Shown one piece after another: positions 1 to 11,700 of a stretch of 64,000 nt of DNA. This DNA comes from Thermincola carboxydiphila (GTDB lineage: Bacteria > Bacillota > Thermincolia > Thermincolales > UBA2595): the NCBI GenBank assembly GCA_016841725.1, contig JAENYP010000004.1, positions 155,542 through 219,541 of the forward strand. Direction: 5' to 3'. The notes below the pieces were generated by a model. That model ran no database searches and had not been told where the DNA came from. It saw only the letters and a program-made list of their open reading frames with translations. The first letter of the stretch is position 1. Each line of letters starts with the position of its first letter. The translations under genes and the position numbers were made by a program.

Positions 1-1
1 G

Positions 2-349
2 ATAGTTGTGGAGAACATGGAGGAAGCTGTGGGCTTTTATACCGGCGTTTTAGGCTGTCAGGTCCATAAACAGCACCGGGATGAAAATATCCAATTTACT
101 CTGCTGAAGGCAGATAATCAGGAGATTGAGCTGTTGAAATTTCCTCATGATGTAAAGGAGAGAAAAGAAGGAGTAATCAGTCACATTGCCTTTGCTGTAG
201 AGGATATAGAAAAGGAAATCAGCCGCCTTAAAGAATCAGGGGTGAAGCTGGCCACTGATCAACCCAGAGAAGTACTGGGCGGGATGAAGATATTTTTCTT
301 TAACGGCCCCAGCGGTGAAGCTATTGAATTTGTTCAGTATCACCAGTAG
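2..349 (+). CDS. VOC/glyoxalase-family protein (methylmalonyl-CoA epimerase-like), 5' end probably outside window
   Basis: Frame open to window start (IVVENMEEAVGFYTGVLG), VOC motifs FYTGVLG and IAFAVEDIE, ends ..GEAIEFVQYHQ. Confidence 0.8.
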   Translation: MVVENMEEAVGFYTGVLGCQVHKQHRDENIQFTLLKADNQEIELLKFPHDVKERKEGVISHIAFAVEDIEKEISRLKESGVKLATDQPREVLGGMKIFFFNGPSGEAIEFVQYHQ

Positions 350-361
350 AGGAGAAACCAT

Positions 362-1066
362 ATGAATAAAGATTTAAACACGAAAACCCCGCGTACTCAG
401 GAATCAGGTAAATCTGACGGGCGTATCCTGGTAATGACCGCTGTCCCTGAGGAGAGGGAGGCGGTGCGGCGGGGGCTGTGTGGTGACAAAAGGTTTGATG
501 TCCTGCTGGCCGGTATTGGTCCGGCAGCAGCGGCAGCCAACACGGCCAAGGCACTGGCAAAGGCGGAACATGGGTATAGCCTGGTAGTGAGCGCCGGTAT
601 TGGCGGAGGTTTTCCCGGTGTCGCTGAGGTTGGTTCCCTGGTTGTAGCTACCGGAATTGTGGCTGCAGACTTGGGTGTGGAGACATCGGAAGGTTTTATG
701 AGCTTGGATGAAATGGGCTTGGGCTCAACAACTATTCAGGTTGATACCGGTCTGGTCCACCGGGTTATTGAGGCCTTCCGCGCAGCCAAGCTTCCTGTTA
801 CTGCGGGACCTGTGCTGACCGTATCCACTGTGACAGGAACAGCCGCCGGCAGTGCAGAACTGGCTAACCGGATTCCAGGGGCGGCAGCTGAGGCAATGGA
901 GGGGTATGGCGCAGCTGTGGCAGCTGCGGATTGGAGTATTCCCATACTGGAAATCCGTGCCATATCAAATTTAATAGGGCCGCGTGACCTGACCAAATGG
1001 CGCATTAAAGAGGCTCTGGGTGTTCTGGAAGCTGCCGGCTCGGTATTGTTGGAGGTATTACCATGA
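362..1066 (+). CDS. mqnB: futalosine hydrolase
   Basis: Nucleoside phosphorylase-like protein (GIGPAAAAANTAKAL, SAGIGGGF, AEAMEGYG) overlapping mqnD. Confidence 0.85.
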   Translation: MNKDLNTKTPRTQESGKSDGRILVMTAVPEEREAVRRGLCGDKRFDVLLAGIGPAAAAANTAKALAKAEHGYSLVVSAGIGGGFPGVAEVGSLVVATGIVAADLGVETSEGFMSLDEMGLGSTTIQVDTGLVHRVIEAFRAAKLPVTAGPVLTVSTVTGTAAGSAELANRIPGAAAEAMEGYGAAVAAADWSIPILEIRAISNLIGPRDLTKWRIKEALGVLEAAGSVLLEVLP

Positions 1067-1902
1067 AAATAGCATTCTCTCCCTGTCCCAATGACACATT
1101 TATTTTTCATGCCTGGGTGCATGGATTAATTCCGGGTGCACCGGAGCTTGAAGTCACCTATGCCGATATTGACATTACCAACAGCCTGGCAGTCGGCTCA
1201 GGTGGGCCGGATATTATCAAGATTTCATATGCGGCTCTGCCGTGGGTGTTATCTGAGTATGTGCTGCTGCCTTGCGGCGGAGCATTAGGCAGAGGCTGTG
1301 GGCCGCTGGTACTGACATCCGACAGGACCGGCATCATTGATGACCCGAACCTGCTGGCCGGAAAACGGGTGGCCGTACCAAGTGAACGGTCAACTGCCTA
1401 CTTACTGTTCCGGTTGTGGGCGGCGCAAAAGGTGCCCGGGGGTGTGGGTGAGATTGTAGTCCTGCCATTTCATGAGATTATGCCGGCAGTTCGCGAGGGC
1501 TCTGTTGATGCCGGGCTGGTGATTCATGAGGCCCGTTTTACGTATCATATGTATAAATTAACCCTTATGGCCGACCTGGGCAGCTGGTGGGAGGAGGATA
1601 CCGGCCTGCCGATTCCGCTGGGCGCTATCATCGCCCGCCGCTCATTGGATCTGCCTGCAGTTGCCGGCTGGATTCGGGCTTCGGTCAGATACGCCTGGGC
1701 ACACCCGGAAGCATCCCGGGATTATGTTTTGAGCCATGCCCAGGAAATGTCGCCAGAAGTGGCCCAAGCCCACATTAAGCTTTATGTGAACCGGTTCAGT
1801 GAGGACCTGGGTGAGACAGGGTATAAGGCAGCTGCCGCTCTGCTGAACCGGGCTTCGGAAGAAGGGCTGGTGCCCAAGGTAGATTTGGGGAGATTGCGTT
1901 AA
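1063..1902 (+). CDS. mqnD: 1,4-dihydroxy-6-naphthoate synthase
   Basis: MKIAFSPCPNDTFIFHAWVHG start and periplasmic-binding-like fold typical of MqnD; overlaps mqnB by 4 nt. Confidence 0.9.
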   Translation: MKIAFSPCPNDTFIFHAWVHGLIPGAPELEVTYADIDITNSLAVGSGGPDIIKISYAALPWVLSEYVLLPCGGALGRGCGPLVLTSDRTGIIDDPNLLAGKRVAVPSERSTAYLLFRLWAAQKVPGGVGEIVVLPFHEIMPAVREGSVDAGLVIHEARFTYHMYKLTLMADLGSWWEEDTGLPIPLGAIIARRSLDLPAVAGWIRASVRYAWAHPEASRDYVLSHAQEMSPEVAQAHIKLYVNRFSEDLGETGYKAAAALLNRASEEGLVPKVDLGRLR

Positions 1903-1911
1903 TCCAACTCG

Positions 1912-2823
1912 CTAACTATCGCTTTGACTCCCGGCAAAGAAATCAATAGCCTGACTAAAATCCTCAGGTAGAGGAGCTTTAACCGTAACTTCGTGTTTGT
2001 CCTTTAAACCCGCAAAACTAACTGAGGAGGCATGTAAAGCCTGTCTGTTAATATAAGGAGAGGCTTTGCCATACATATGGTCCCCAATAACCGGGTGCCC
2101 CACATGGGCCAAATGGATGCGAATCTGGTGGGTTCTCCCTGTATCCAGATTTAATTCCAAAAGAGAAGCATCTTTAAAACTCTGAATTGTTCGGTAATGA
2201 GTAACCGCCCGTTCCCCGTTTTCGTTGACAGCCCTCCTGTTGGGCCGGTTAGGGTGAGGTCCGATGGGAGCCTCTACCGTTCCCGAGGCAGGTGAAACTG
2301 TTCCCTGAACCAAAGCCCAATAAATACGTTTTAAAGCCCCGCTTTTTAACTGCTGCTCCAGAGCAAACTGGCTCCGGGAACCCTTGGCAAAAACTACACA
2401 CCCCGAGGTATCCCGGTCTAACCTGTGTAAAGGTCTAACAGTGCTCATTATGCTGCGTTGTTTCAAGTGGTATGCCAGATAATTTGCCAATGTGCCGCCG
2501 GTTGTCCGCCCCGTTGGATGAACCAGCAGAGATGCAGGTTTATTTAAAACCATCAGGTAATCATCTTCATAGAGCACATCAATTTCTCCCGGTTCCGGCT
2601 GAGCCCCGTAGGTTGTATCTTCCAGCATAAGGACACGTAAACTATCCTTCGGTTTCAGCTTCTTTTGCAGGAATACGGTTTTCCCATTCAGAAGAATTCC
2701 TTTTTTTCTGGTGAGTTTTTGAATTTTTCGGCCGGAATATTGTAGAATCTGCTTTAAATAGTTCTCGACGGTTACCCCTTCGTGTTCCTTGGAAATATTA
2801 TATATATCAAAGGTTTTCACCAT
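1912..2823 (-). CDS. RluA-family pseudouridine synthase
   Basis: Catalytic HRLDRDTSG motif; TGRTHQIRIHLAHVGHPVIGDHMYG. Confidence 0.93.
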   Translation of the reverse strand: MVKTFDIYNISKEHEGVTVENYLKQILQYSGRKIQKLTRKKGILLNGKTVFLQKKLKPKDSLRVLMLEDTTYGAQPEPGEIDVLYEDDYLMVLNKPASLLVHPTGRTTGGTLANYLAYHLKQRSIMSTVRPLHRLDRDTSGCVVFAKGSRSQFALEQQLKSGALKRIYWALVQGTVSPASGTVEAPIGPHPNRPNRRAVNENGERAVTHYRTIQSFKDASLLELNLDTGRTHQIRIHLAHVGHPVIGDHMYGKASPYINRQALHASSVSFAGLKDKHEVTVKAPLPEDFSQAIDFFAGSQSDS

Positions 2824-3050
2824 TCCAAGACTTCCTTCCTGAATATCAACAGAGTTCTTACGTCAGGTTGACTCATATATTCCCGCAAACGTTTAGTTGA
2901 TACTGCGGTTATTTTATTGCCATAATACAATATTTATTATCTAAAAACAAGATTGCCAAAAAAATCTGTATTTCAAAAGGTATTCATGCGATCAGAGCGG
3001 AAATATGGAAATTAACAAACCATTCTATTCATGAGGGAGATGATTTGACG

Positions 3051-3735
3051 ATGTATGGCTGGTTTGATTGCCGCCTGCGGGTGGACCTTACGGCAGGCAG
3101 TGTGCAGCGTGAAAATATAGGTGGCCAGGTCCTGGGTGCCTTTATCGGCGGGCGCGGTCTTAATGACTGGGTATTGTTTCAGTGTACCGGCAGATGCAGA
3201 CCCTCTGGCTCCGGAGAATGTAATCTGTTTTGCCCCCGGACCGCTGACCGGCACCGCAGTACCCATGAATAGGCATCCACTGCCTGGGAATAAATTGCGG
3301 TGTGGAGGAACCGACTCCCATAATGGTGATGCGGTTGCCTTTGCCAAAGACCTGTTTGCCCGCGGCATTCTTTCACCTGAAGATGTGGACGGACTGGAAC
3401 TGTCCTGGGACAATCAAGAGGCCCAAATAGAATTAATTCACCGGATTGCACTGCGGAAGGGGTTTGGCAGCATTCTTGCCGAAGGGGAAATAGGTGCAGC
3501 CAGGCTGATTGGCCGTGATGCCATGGATTATAACGATCAGGTCAAGGGGACCGGCCGGGGACATTTCCCTCCCGGTATTTTTGCCCTGGCACACGCCACT
3601 TCGACACGCGGGGCAGACCACTTGCGCGGGCAGAGCTGGGCCTGGGTGAAGCTGCGGATGTTTTGGAAGCCGGGCCCGTGCGCATATGGGACGGCCCGAC
3701 TTTCTGGCCGTTGTCTGCTTATCCGAACGGATAAA
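3051..3735 (+). pseudogene. decayed aldehyde ferredoxin oxidoreductase (tungsten AOR family)
   Basis: N-terminal AOR pieces in two frames (MYGWFDCRLRVDLTAGSV..FIGGRGLN; DPLAPENVICFAPGPLTGTAVPMN), then C-terminal pieces (GILSPEDVDGLELSWDN, ILAEGEIGAARLIG, HATSTRGADHLRG) with the middle of the protein missing. Confidence 0.8.
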
Positions 3736-5388
3736 CTAGAGCTTAAACGAACTTTTCAGGGAAACTATCCTGTTAAACACCGGCCTGCCGGCTGTTGAGT
3801 GTTTGGGGTCAACATTAAAATAACCGTGTCTGAAGAACTGGAACTTATCATGGGGGTTTGCTTCCTTAAGGTAAGGTTCTACAAAACCCTGCAGAATCTC
3901 AAGTGAATTAGGGTTAATATTGCTCATGAAATCTGTCCCGTCTTCATTATCTTCGTCAAGAATCAGGGGTTCATAAAGCCTGAAATCTACTGCCACGGCA
4001 TTGCCGGCATCAACCCAGTGAATGGTCCCCTTTACTTTTCTCTCTGTGAAATCGGTACCGCTTTTGGTTGCCGGGTCATAGGTACAGTGTATTTCAGTTA
4101 TATTACCCTGTTCATCTTTGACAAATTCATGGCATTTTATAAAATAAGCATGCTTCAGCCTTACTTCATTCCCGGGGAACAGCCGGTGGTATTTTTTGGG
4201 CGGATCTTCCATAAAGTCATCCTGTTCAATATAGATTTCCCGGGAAAAAGGGATTTTCCGGATACCCATTTCGGGATTTTCCGGGTTGTTTTCCGCATCC
4301 AGCCATTCTACCTCTCCCTCAGGGTAGTTAGTGATAACTACCTTGAGCGGTCTGATGACAGCCATGGTCCTGGGGGCCTTCAACTTCAGGTCTTCCCTGA
4401 CAAAGTGGTCCAGCATCTGGGCATCCACTATACTGTAGCTTTTAGCTACCCCGATTTCCCTCACAAAGCTGCGAATGGCCTCCGGTGTGTAACCTCTTCT
4501 CCTTAACCCGGATATGGTCGGCATCCGGGGGTCATCCCACCCGTCAACAATCTTTTCATCCACCAGAAGCTTAAGTTTTCTCTTACTCATGACAGTATTT
4601 GTCATATTCAGCCGGGCAAATTCATATTGACGCGGCTCGTTTTCCGTCTCACACTCCCTGATTACCCAGTCATACAAAGGCCGGTGATCTTCAAATTCCA
4701 GGGTGCAGATGGAATGGGTAACCCCCTCTATGGCATCTTCCAGGGGATGGGCAAAGTCGTACATGGGATAAATGCACCATTTATCCCCGGTATTATGGTG
4801 TGAGGCATGGGCAATCCGGTACAGCACCGGGTCCCGCATATTAAGGTTGGGGGAAGCCATATCTATTTTGGCCCGGAGCACTTTTTCGCCATCTTTGAAT
4901 TCGCCATTTCGCATCCGTTCAAAAAGTTCCAGGTTTTCTTCTGCTGTTCTGCTGCGATATGGGCTTTCCTTTCCCGGCTCCTTGAGAGTACCCCGTGTCT
5001 GCTTGATTTCTTCTGCTGACAGATCACACACGTAAGCCAGGCCCTTTTTAATCAAAATCACAGCTCTGTTGAACATCTCCTCAAAAAAATCTGAGCCAAA
5101 ATACAGGCCGTCCCATTCATAACCCAGCCATTTTACGTCCTCTTTAATGGATTCGACATATTCGGTTTCCTCTTTTAACGGGTTGGTGTCATCAAAACGC
5201 AAATTGGTTTTCCCGTTAAATTCATCGGCCAGGTCAAAGTTAAGCACTATTGACTTGGCATGCCCGATATGTAAATAGCCATTGGGTTCCGGAGGAAAGC
5301 GGGTCACGATTTCTTTGGACTTACCTGAGTTTAAATCATCAAGTATAATATTTCTAATAAAATTGGAAGGAGCAGGCTTATTTTCCAT
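3736..5388 (-). CDS. glnS: glutaminyl-tRNA synthetase
   Basis: [24 protein letters not shown] (KMSKS), full-length 550 aa. Confidence 0.95.
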   Translation of the reverse strand: MENKPAPSNFIRNIILDDLNSGKSKEIVTRFPPEPNGYLHIGHAKSIVLNFDLADEFNGKTNLRFDDTNPLKEETEYVESIKEDVKWLGYEWDGLYFGSDFFEEMFNRAVILIKKGLAYVCDLSAEEIKQTRGTLKEPGKESPYRSRTAEENLELFERMRNGEFKDGEKVLRAKIDMASPNLNMRDPVLYRIAHASHHNTGDKWCIYPMYDFAHPLEDAIEGVTHSICTLEFEDHRPLYDWVIRECETENEPRQYEFARLNMTNTVMSKRKLKLLVDEKIVDGWDDPRMPTISGLRRRGYTPEAIRSFVREIGVAKSYSIVDAQMLDHFVREDLKLKAPRTMAVIRPLKVVITNYPEGEVEWLDAENNPENPEMGIRKIPFSREIYIEQDDFMEDPPKKYHRLFPGNEVRLKHAYFIKCHEFVKDEQGNITEIHCTYDPATKSGTDFTERKVKGTIHWVDAGNAVAVDFRLYEPLILDEDNEDGTDFMSNINPNSLEILQGFVEPYLKEANPHDKFQFFRHGYFNVDPKHSTAGRPVFNRIVSLKSSFKL

Positions 5389-5733
5389 ATGATCACCTTT
5401 TCTATTATAATTTTTCTGTAATATTAATTATTTGTATATATATTATAAAAACCCTTTTGTTTCCTGGCAATTTTTTTATTTTCTTTAACCAGGCCGCACT
5501 TTGGCAAGCCCTTCCCTTAACCATTGTAGACTGTCCCGGTAAAGGGTTTTTTATACCTGCAGAAAAAAGGGAATTTAATGGGAAACCATGGGAATGATAA
5601 TAATAAGCATAAAAATACCTTCCTGACTATAGAATTAAATGATATCTGTGTAGCTAACTAAACCAAAAGGGGTGATTGCCGGGAGGAAGCATGATGTGCA
5701 GTAAAAAGCTTTATCAGAGCGGAGATAGGGGGA

Positions 5734-7914
5734 TTGGCTTATGAAATGAAGAACAAAAAAGGAGGAAAACTGTTGATGAAGAAAGGAAAGTTAATGTCTC
5801 TGCTGGTAATAATTTCTTTGGTTCTCACTTTGCTGTCACCGGCGGCTTATGGCAGTAATGGAACCAAGGGCGGGCCGGCCACAAAAGGGCAGTCCGGACA
5901 GGGAGGTTCAGACAGGGGCGGCTCCGGAGGCAGCCACCATGATTCATCTGCTCCGGAAATCTTGGGTGACGAAGAAGAAGGCGGTTCCGGAAACAGCTCT
6001 GACAGAAAGGGCGGCGTTTCAAGAGGCGGCTCGGATAAGGGCAAGGGTGGCGGCGCCAAAAAAGGAACTCCCAGGAAGGATTCCACCCATGGCAAGATTA
6101 CTCTTGAGGTAACAGTATTATGGCCTGAAGATATTACTGATCCTGAAGAGGTTGATGTTATTCTAACAAGGGATGGGATTGATACTGTAGCAACTACTAA
6201 TGAAGACGGTGTGGCCACTTTTATCTCAGAGGCCGGCGGTGACTGCTACCTGAGAGGTGAGGACGTGCCGGGTTTTTTAACTCCCGGACATCCGGTCAGC
6301 CTTATAGGCAGTACGAAAACTGTGGAGGAAACTCTGGAGTACATAGAAGCAGATATACCTGTTGAGGAGGTAACTTTGAATGAGTCTGAGCTGGAACTGA
6401 TATCAGGCTATCCTTACCAGTTGACGGCAACAGTTAAGCCTCTTAATGCAAGCAACCAGAAAATTTACTGGGAATCCGACAACGAAAGTGTGGCTACAGT
6501 GATTGACGGTCTGATAGAGCCGGTATCATCCGGGACTGCTGTAATAACCGTAACAACCGCTGATGGCATGGAAACGGCCACCTGTGAGGTATCGGTTGTT
6601 TCCATTGAGTCTTTGGTTGACCCAGACCCTGTGGCTGCATCGAAAAATGAAGTTGTGATACTGCCGGCGACTGTTAAGGCTAATCTTGATAATGGTGATG
6701 AGACTCAACTTCAAGCAACATGGAAAGACGAAACAGGCGAAGATGTGGGGTTTGTTTTTCAGGTGCCATTGACGAACCCTTGTTCATCCTACACCTTTGT
6801 TGGCTCTGCTGCCGGAACGGTGGATACTGCTGAACTGGTTATTACTGTTGACCAAGCGGGGCAGCCGGCAGTACCTGTTGTAGGTGTAAGTCTTGACCTA
6901 AACGAGGTATCCATGTTTGTTGGCGATTCGGCTAATTTGACCGTATATATTATACCTGACTCAGCAACCACTCAGGATGTGATCTGGACATCATCCAATA
7001 CAGGAGTGGCTGTTGTGGAAGACGGCCTGGTGACTGCTGCTGCTCCAGGCAGTGCCATAATTGCAGTAGAGACAATTGATGGCGGCTTTAAAGCATACTG
7101 CCAGATATCTGTGGCTTTAGCGCCAGAACCGGCACTGATTTATCCGACTCAGGAGTCCTTTGACAGCCCACAGGAGGTCTGTGTGAATGTCAAGAATCTG
7201 GTTGAATATAAATCTATTACGGAAGATCTAGTTTACCACGTAAAAGTGGAACAGAAGGGCAGCGGCCAGCCTCTGGGTGAAGGTATCGTGACAATTGGGC
7301 CTGATACAGAAGTTTTCAATGTATATGATGCCACCGGGTTTGTAGAAGGCGACAATTACAGTCATGAGTACTACTTATCTATGAGTACTGACCCCAAGTA
7401 TCCACTAAATGATGAGCTTACTTTAAAGACTAACTTTAAAATCGGGACTGCAGTACCGACAATCTCCATGGATAACGTCAGAGTGACCCTTGACATGGTT
7501 GGCGGGCCTCTGGACGGGAATCCTGACGGTATCATTTTCCTCCTCTGCAGGGAAATAGACCTAGGGGATGGTAATCCGTCAGATGACGTGAGTCAGAGTT
7601 CATGGGTTAATTACTGCGTTAACCCTAATGTTCCGTATGATAAGCTGGAATTTATCGATGAAGTAAAGATGATGGGAAGAACCAATGCTGAGGGTCTGGC
7701 GGATTGGATTGAGCCAAGGGAACCGCTTAAACTGGGCGGATATATCCTGTTGGAGGTTACACCTGACGGATATATAGATAACCTCAACCTTGTTAATCCC
7801 GAATCTGAAGACGGGGCATTGCTCAAAGAAGTGCACCTCACAAGAGACGGGGTTATTGAGAGGGATGTAGTCAACACCTATGTTGCGGACGGTTCAGGCC
7901 CCTGGGGAATCTAA
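5734..7914 (+). CDS. secreted protein with Gly/Ser-rich N-terminal region and Ig-like (Big_2-type) domains
   Basis: Signal peptide KGKLMSLLVIISLVLTLLSPAAYG; low-complexity GGSDRGGSGGS region; repeated VTLNESELELISGYPYQLTATVKPLNASNQKIYWES-type Ig-like motifs. Mature start probably ATG near 5776. Confidence 0.75.
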   Translation: MAYEMKNKKGGKLLMKKGKLMSLLVIISLVLTLLSPAAYGSNGTKGGPATKGQSGQGGSDRGGSGGSHHDSSAPEILGDEEEGGSGNSSDRKGGVSRGGSDKGKGGGAKKGTPRKDSTHGKITLEVTVLWPEDITDPEEVDVILTRDGIDTVATTNEDGVATFISEAGGDCYLRGEDVPGFLTPGHPVSLIGSTKTVEETLEYIEADIPVEEVTLNESELELISGYPYQLTATVKPLNASNQKIYWESDNESVATVIDGLIEPVSSGTAVITVTTADGMETATCEVSVVSIESLVDPDPVAASKNEVVILPATVKANLDNGDETQLQATWKDETGEDVGFVFQVPLTNPCSSYTFVGSAAGTVDTAELVITVDQAGQPAVPVVGVSLDLNEVSMFVGDSANLTVYIIPDSATTQDVIWTSSNTGVAVVEDGLVTAAAPGSAIIAVETIDGGFKAYCQISVALAPEPALIYPTQESFDSPQEVCVNVKNLVEYKSITEDLVYHVKVEQKGSGQPLGEGIVTIGPDTEVFNVYDATGFVEGDNYSHEYYLSMSTDPKYPLNDELTLKTNFKIGTAVPTISMDNVRVTLDMVGGPLDGNPDGIIFLLCREIDLGDGNPSDDVSQSSWVNYCVNPNVPYDKLEFIDEVKMMGRTNAEGLADWIEPREPLKLGGYILLEVTPDGYIDNLNLVNPESEDGALLKEVHLTRDGVIERDVVNTYVADGSGPWGI

Positions 7915-7963
7915 AATACCGTCACGAAGCTGTGATTCAATACAATATATATAAGTATAAAAG

Positions 7964-7996
7964 GTCCGTGCATGGGAAACCATGCGCGTTTTCTTA
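7964..7996 (+). terminator. rho-independent terminator
   Basis: cgtgcatgg-gaaa-ccatgcgcg followed by tttt. Confidence 0.65.
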
Positions 7997-8124
7997 TCCC
8001 CATACAGTGAAAAGATAAATCATAAGCTGTGGAGCTATTGAATAATGAACAATAACTTGATAGAATAGTGTTAGCAGATGCTAACATTTTAAATTCATCT
8101 GCAACTTTCTGTCTGGAGGGAAAA

Positions 8125-8700
8125 ATGAATAGCCATACCTCAGAGAAGATTCTTGATGCATCTATGGCCCTTTTCTCACAACGAGGCTACAACTCTGTCA
8201 CCACGAAGCAGATTGCACAAGAGGCCGGAGTTAGTGAGATGACTGTTTTCAGGTACTTTGTAAATAAACGGAATTTGTTTGAACAGGCTCTCGAAAGGTT
8301 TATGTTTTCTCCCAAGTTTAAAGCTCTTTTCGAGAACAGCCTGGTTTGGGATCTGGAAAAGGATTTACTGAAAATAAGCTATTATTACCAGGATGCATTA
8401 CATAAGAACCAGAAAATCATTTTAATGCACTTTAAGAATGACGGGTTGGATTATAAACCCGAATCCCCTCTTTTTAAATACCCCAATGAACTCAAAAAGC
8501 TTCTGGTTGATTACCTTAACAGAATGAAGGAAAAAGGCGCTTTGGAAGAAAACCCCGAGGTTTTGGCTGTAAGTATTTTGGCTGTTAACTTTGGGTTTTT
8601 TATGACTTACCTGATAAATAAGAGATTAACTAAAAATACGGATCTGGAGTCCAGTATCTCTAATTTTGTAAAAATTATTACAAAAGGGGTAACCGGTTAA
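8125..8700 (+). CDS. TetR/AcrR family regulator
   Basis: HTH: ILDASMALFSQRGYNSVTTKQIAQEAGVSEMTVFRYFVNKRNLFEQ. Confidence 0.92.
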   Translation: MNSHTSEKILDASMALFSQRGYNSVTTKQIAQEAGVSEMTVFRYFVNKRNLFEQALERFMFSPKFKALFENSLVWDLEKDLLKISYYYQDALHKNQKIILMHFKNDGLDYKPESPLFKYPNELKKLLVDYLNRMKEKGALEENPEVLAVSILAVNFGFFMTYLINKRLTKNTDLESSISNFVKIITKGVTG

Positions 8701-8787
8701 AGTTTTCCTGAAAAACCCGGTTATGTTTATATGCCGTACGTTAGTAGTGACTTATTAGTGTGCTTTAACTGACATTGGAGGGCTGAT

Positions 8788-11700
8788 ATGAACGGTATAC
8801 TTAATGTTGGGCTGGATGTAGGCTCAACAACGGTAAAAATGGTTGTCCTTAACGGAGAGGACAAAATTGTATATAAAAAGTACTTGCGACATTTTTCAGA
8901 TATAAAAAGTACAGTCGGATCTTTATTTGAGGATGCTAAATCGGTATTGGAGCGGCGCCTGCTGACCATCATGATCACAGGTTCCGGTGGGTTTGGTATC
9001 GCCCAGAAAATGGCGGTGCCTTTTATTCAGGAGGTTATGGCCAGCCTGGATGCGGTCAGGAGCAAGATTCCTTTTACTGATGTAGCTATTGAGCTTGGCG
9101 GTGAAGATGCTAAAATCACCTATTTCGGCGATTCGGTTGAACAGAGGATGAACGGGACCTGTGCCGGGGGAACAGGCGCTTTTATTGATCAGATGGCATC
9201 ACTGCTGCAGACTGACCCGGCGGGGCTGAATGAACTGGCAAAAAGTCATCGCAATATTTACCCGATTGCATCAAGATGTGGTGTGTTTGCCAAGACAGAT
9301 GTCCAGCCGCTGCTCAATGAAGGTGCGGCAAAAGAAGATATTGCGGCATCCATTCTGCAGGCGGTTGTTAACCAGACAATCAGCGGACTGGCCCAGGGAA
9401 GGCCAATTTCCGGCAATGTTGCTTTTCTGGGAGGGCCGCTCCATTTTATGTCGGAATTGAGGAAGCGGTTTAGTGATACCCTGAAGCTGACCAACAAAAG
9501 TGTTGTCTTCCCTGAAGATTCACAGTATTTTGTGGCCCTGGGAGCGGCTTTATCTTCCCGGAAGGAGCGGCCATTAGCCTTTGAATGTCTTTATGAGAGG
9601 TCTCCCATGATATCACTGCTTGATATGCAGGAAAGTGGGCACATGGAACCACTTTTTGCCAGTGATGAGGAATATCGTGAATTTGCTGACAGGCACTCCC
9701 AGCACAGGGTGAAGAGGGTTCCTCTGGAGAGCTGCCAGGGAGATGTTTTTTTAGGCATTGATGCCGGATCTACCACAACAAAGATTGCGCTCATCGACAA
9801 AGAGGGGAACCTCTTGTATTCCCATTACGGGAGCAATATGGGAAGACCTCTGGAATCCACTATTGCAGCACTGAAAAAACTTTATGAACAATTAAATAAA
9901 GAGACCAACATCGTTTATTCTGCCGTTACGGGTTATGGTGAACACCTGATAAAGGCAGCCCTCAAAATTGATATCGGAGAGATTGAGACTGTAGCCCATT
10001 ATAAGGCAGCAGAATTCTTTCTGCCGGGAGTCGACTTTGTCCTCGATATTGGCGGGCAGGATATGAAAAGCATGGTCATTCGTGAAGGGGTTATTGATTC
10101 CATTATGTTAAATGAAGCGTGCTCCTCGGGGTGCGGTTCATTTATCGAAAACTTTGCCAATTCATTAAAAATGGATGTAAAAGACTTTGTTGCCATGGGA
10201 GTCAGAGCGGAGAACCCTGTAGACCTGGGAACCCGCTGTACTGTTTTTATGAACTCCAAGGTAAAACAGGCCCAAAAGGAAGGGGCAGGTATAAGTGATA
10301 TTTCTGCAGGAATATCCATTTCAGTTATCAAGAATGCCCTGTTTAAAGTTATCAGACTGAGGAATGCAGATGACCTGGGCCGAAAGATTGTGGTCCAGGG
10401 AGGTACTTTTTACAATGAAGCTGTCCTCCGGGCAATGGAGAAGATTACCGGAGCTGAAGTTGTCCGCCCGGACATTGCGGGAATCATGGGGGCCTTCGGC
10501 GCTGCCCTGATTGCCAGGAACCGTTATGAAAAGGGATATGCTTCCGGCCTTCTTCACGCAGCGGAGCTGGAATCCTTCACAACAGACACATCAATGAGAC
10601 GCTGCGGGTTATGTGGGAACAACTGCCTGGTTACGGTAAAGGCATTTTCCAACGGCAGTGAGTTTGTCTCTGGCAACAGGTGTGAACGCGGCGCCGGAAA
10701 AGAAAAGGTTGAAAATAATATTCCCAACGTTTATGAATATAAATACAAAAGGCTGTTTAATTACAGGTCGCTGCCTGAGGCGGAAGCTCACAGAGGGGTT
10801 ATCGGAATTCCCCGGGCGCTGAATATTTACGAGGATTATCCGTTCTGGCATACTTTTTTTACAGAGCTGGGGTACCGGGTCGTGGTTTCAGGACGTTCCT
10901 CAAAGGATATCTACGAGCTGGGGATGGAAACGATTCCATCCGAGTCTGCGTGTTATCCCGCCAAAATAACCCATGGCCACATTGCAGACCTGATTCTCAA
11001 TAAAGGTGTCCGTAAAATATTTTACCCCTGCATACCGTATAACATAAAAGAGGACCCTGAAGCCAACAACATGTTTAACTGTCCCATAGTTACCTCTTAT
11101 CCGGAAACAATCAGCGCTAACATGGATGTAACCAGAGCAGGTGGAGTTACTTTTTATCATCCCTTCCTGCCTCTTGATATGCCGCCAAGGATGGTCAAAC
11201 GGCTGATCGAAGAACTTGCTCCTGAAGGTATTCCCAGGAAAGAGCTTGAACAGGCAGTTGGCAAAGCATACCGGGAACTGGAACGGTACAAAGAAGATGT
11301 CCGTAAAGAAGGGGAAGCAACCCTTAGGTATATAAAGGAAAACCATCTCAAGGGGATAGTGCTGGCAGGCAGGCCATATCACATCGACCCTGAAATAAAT
11401 CACGGTATTCCGGGGATGATCAATGCCTATGGTTTTGCGGTCCTGTCCGAGGACTCCGTCAGGCACCTGGGCATAGTGGAACGACCGCTTAGGGTGGTTG
11501 ACCAGTGGGTGTACCATTCCAGAATGTATGCTGCCGCTTCCTTTGTGGCCACACAGCCCGACATAGAGCTGATTCAGCTTAACTCTTTTGGCTGCGGCCT
11601 GGATGCAGTAACGACAGACCAGATAAAAGAAATTCTCGATAATCACGGAAAAATTTACACGTTATTAAAAATAGATGAAATAAATAACCTGGGCGCTGCC

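Noticed and set aside
10900-11646. Long antisense ORF (248 aa) inside the 1419-aa activase gene, and similar antisense ORFs elsewhere (e.g. 43517-44719, 52964-53731)
   Set aside because: Opposite strand of clearly conserved genes; composition reflects codon bias of the sense frame.
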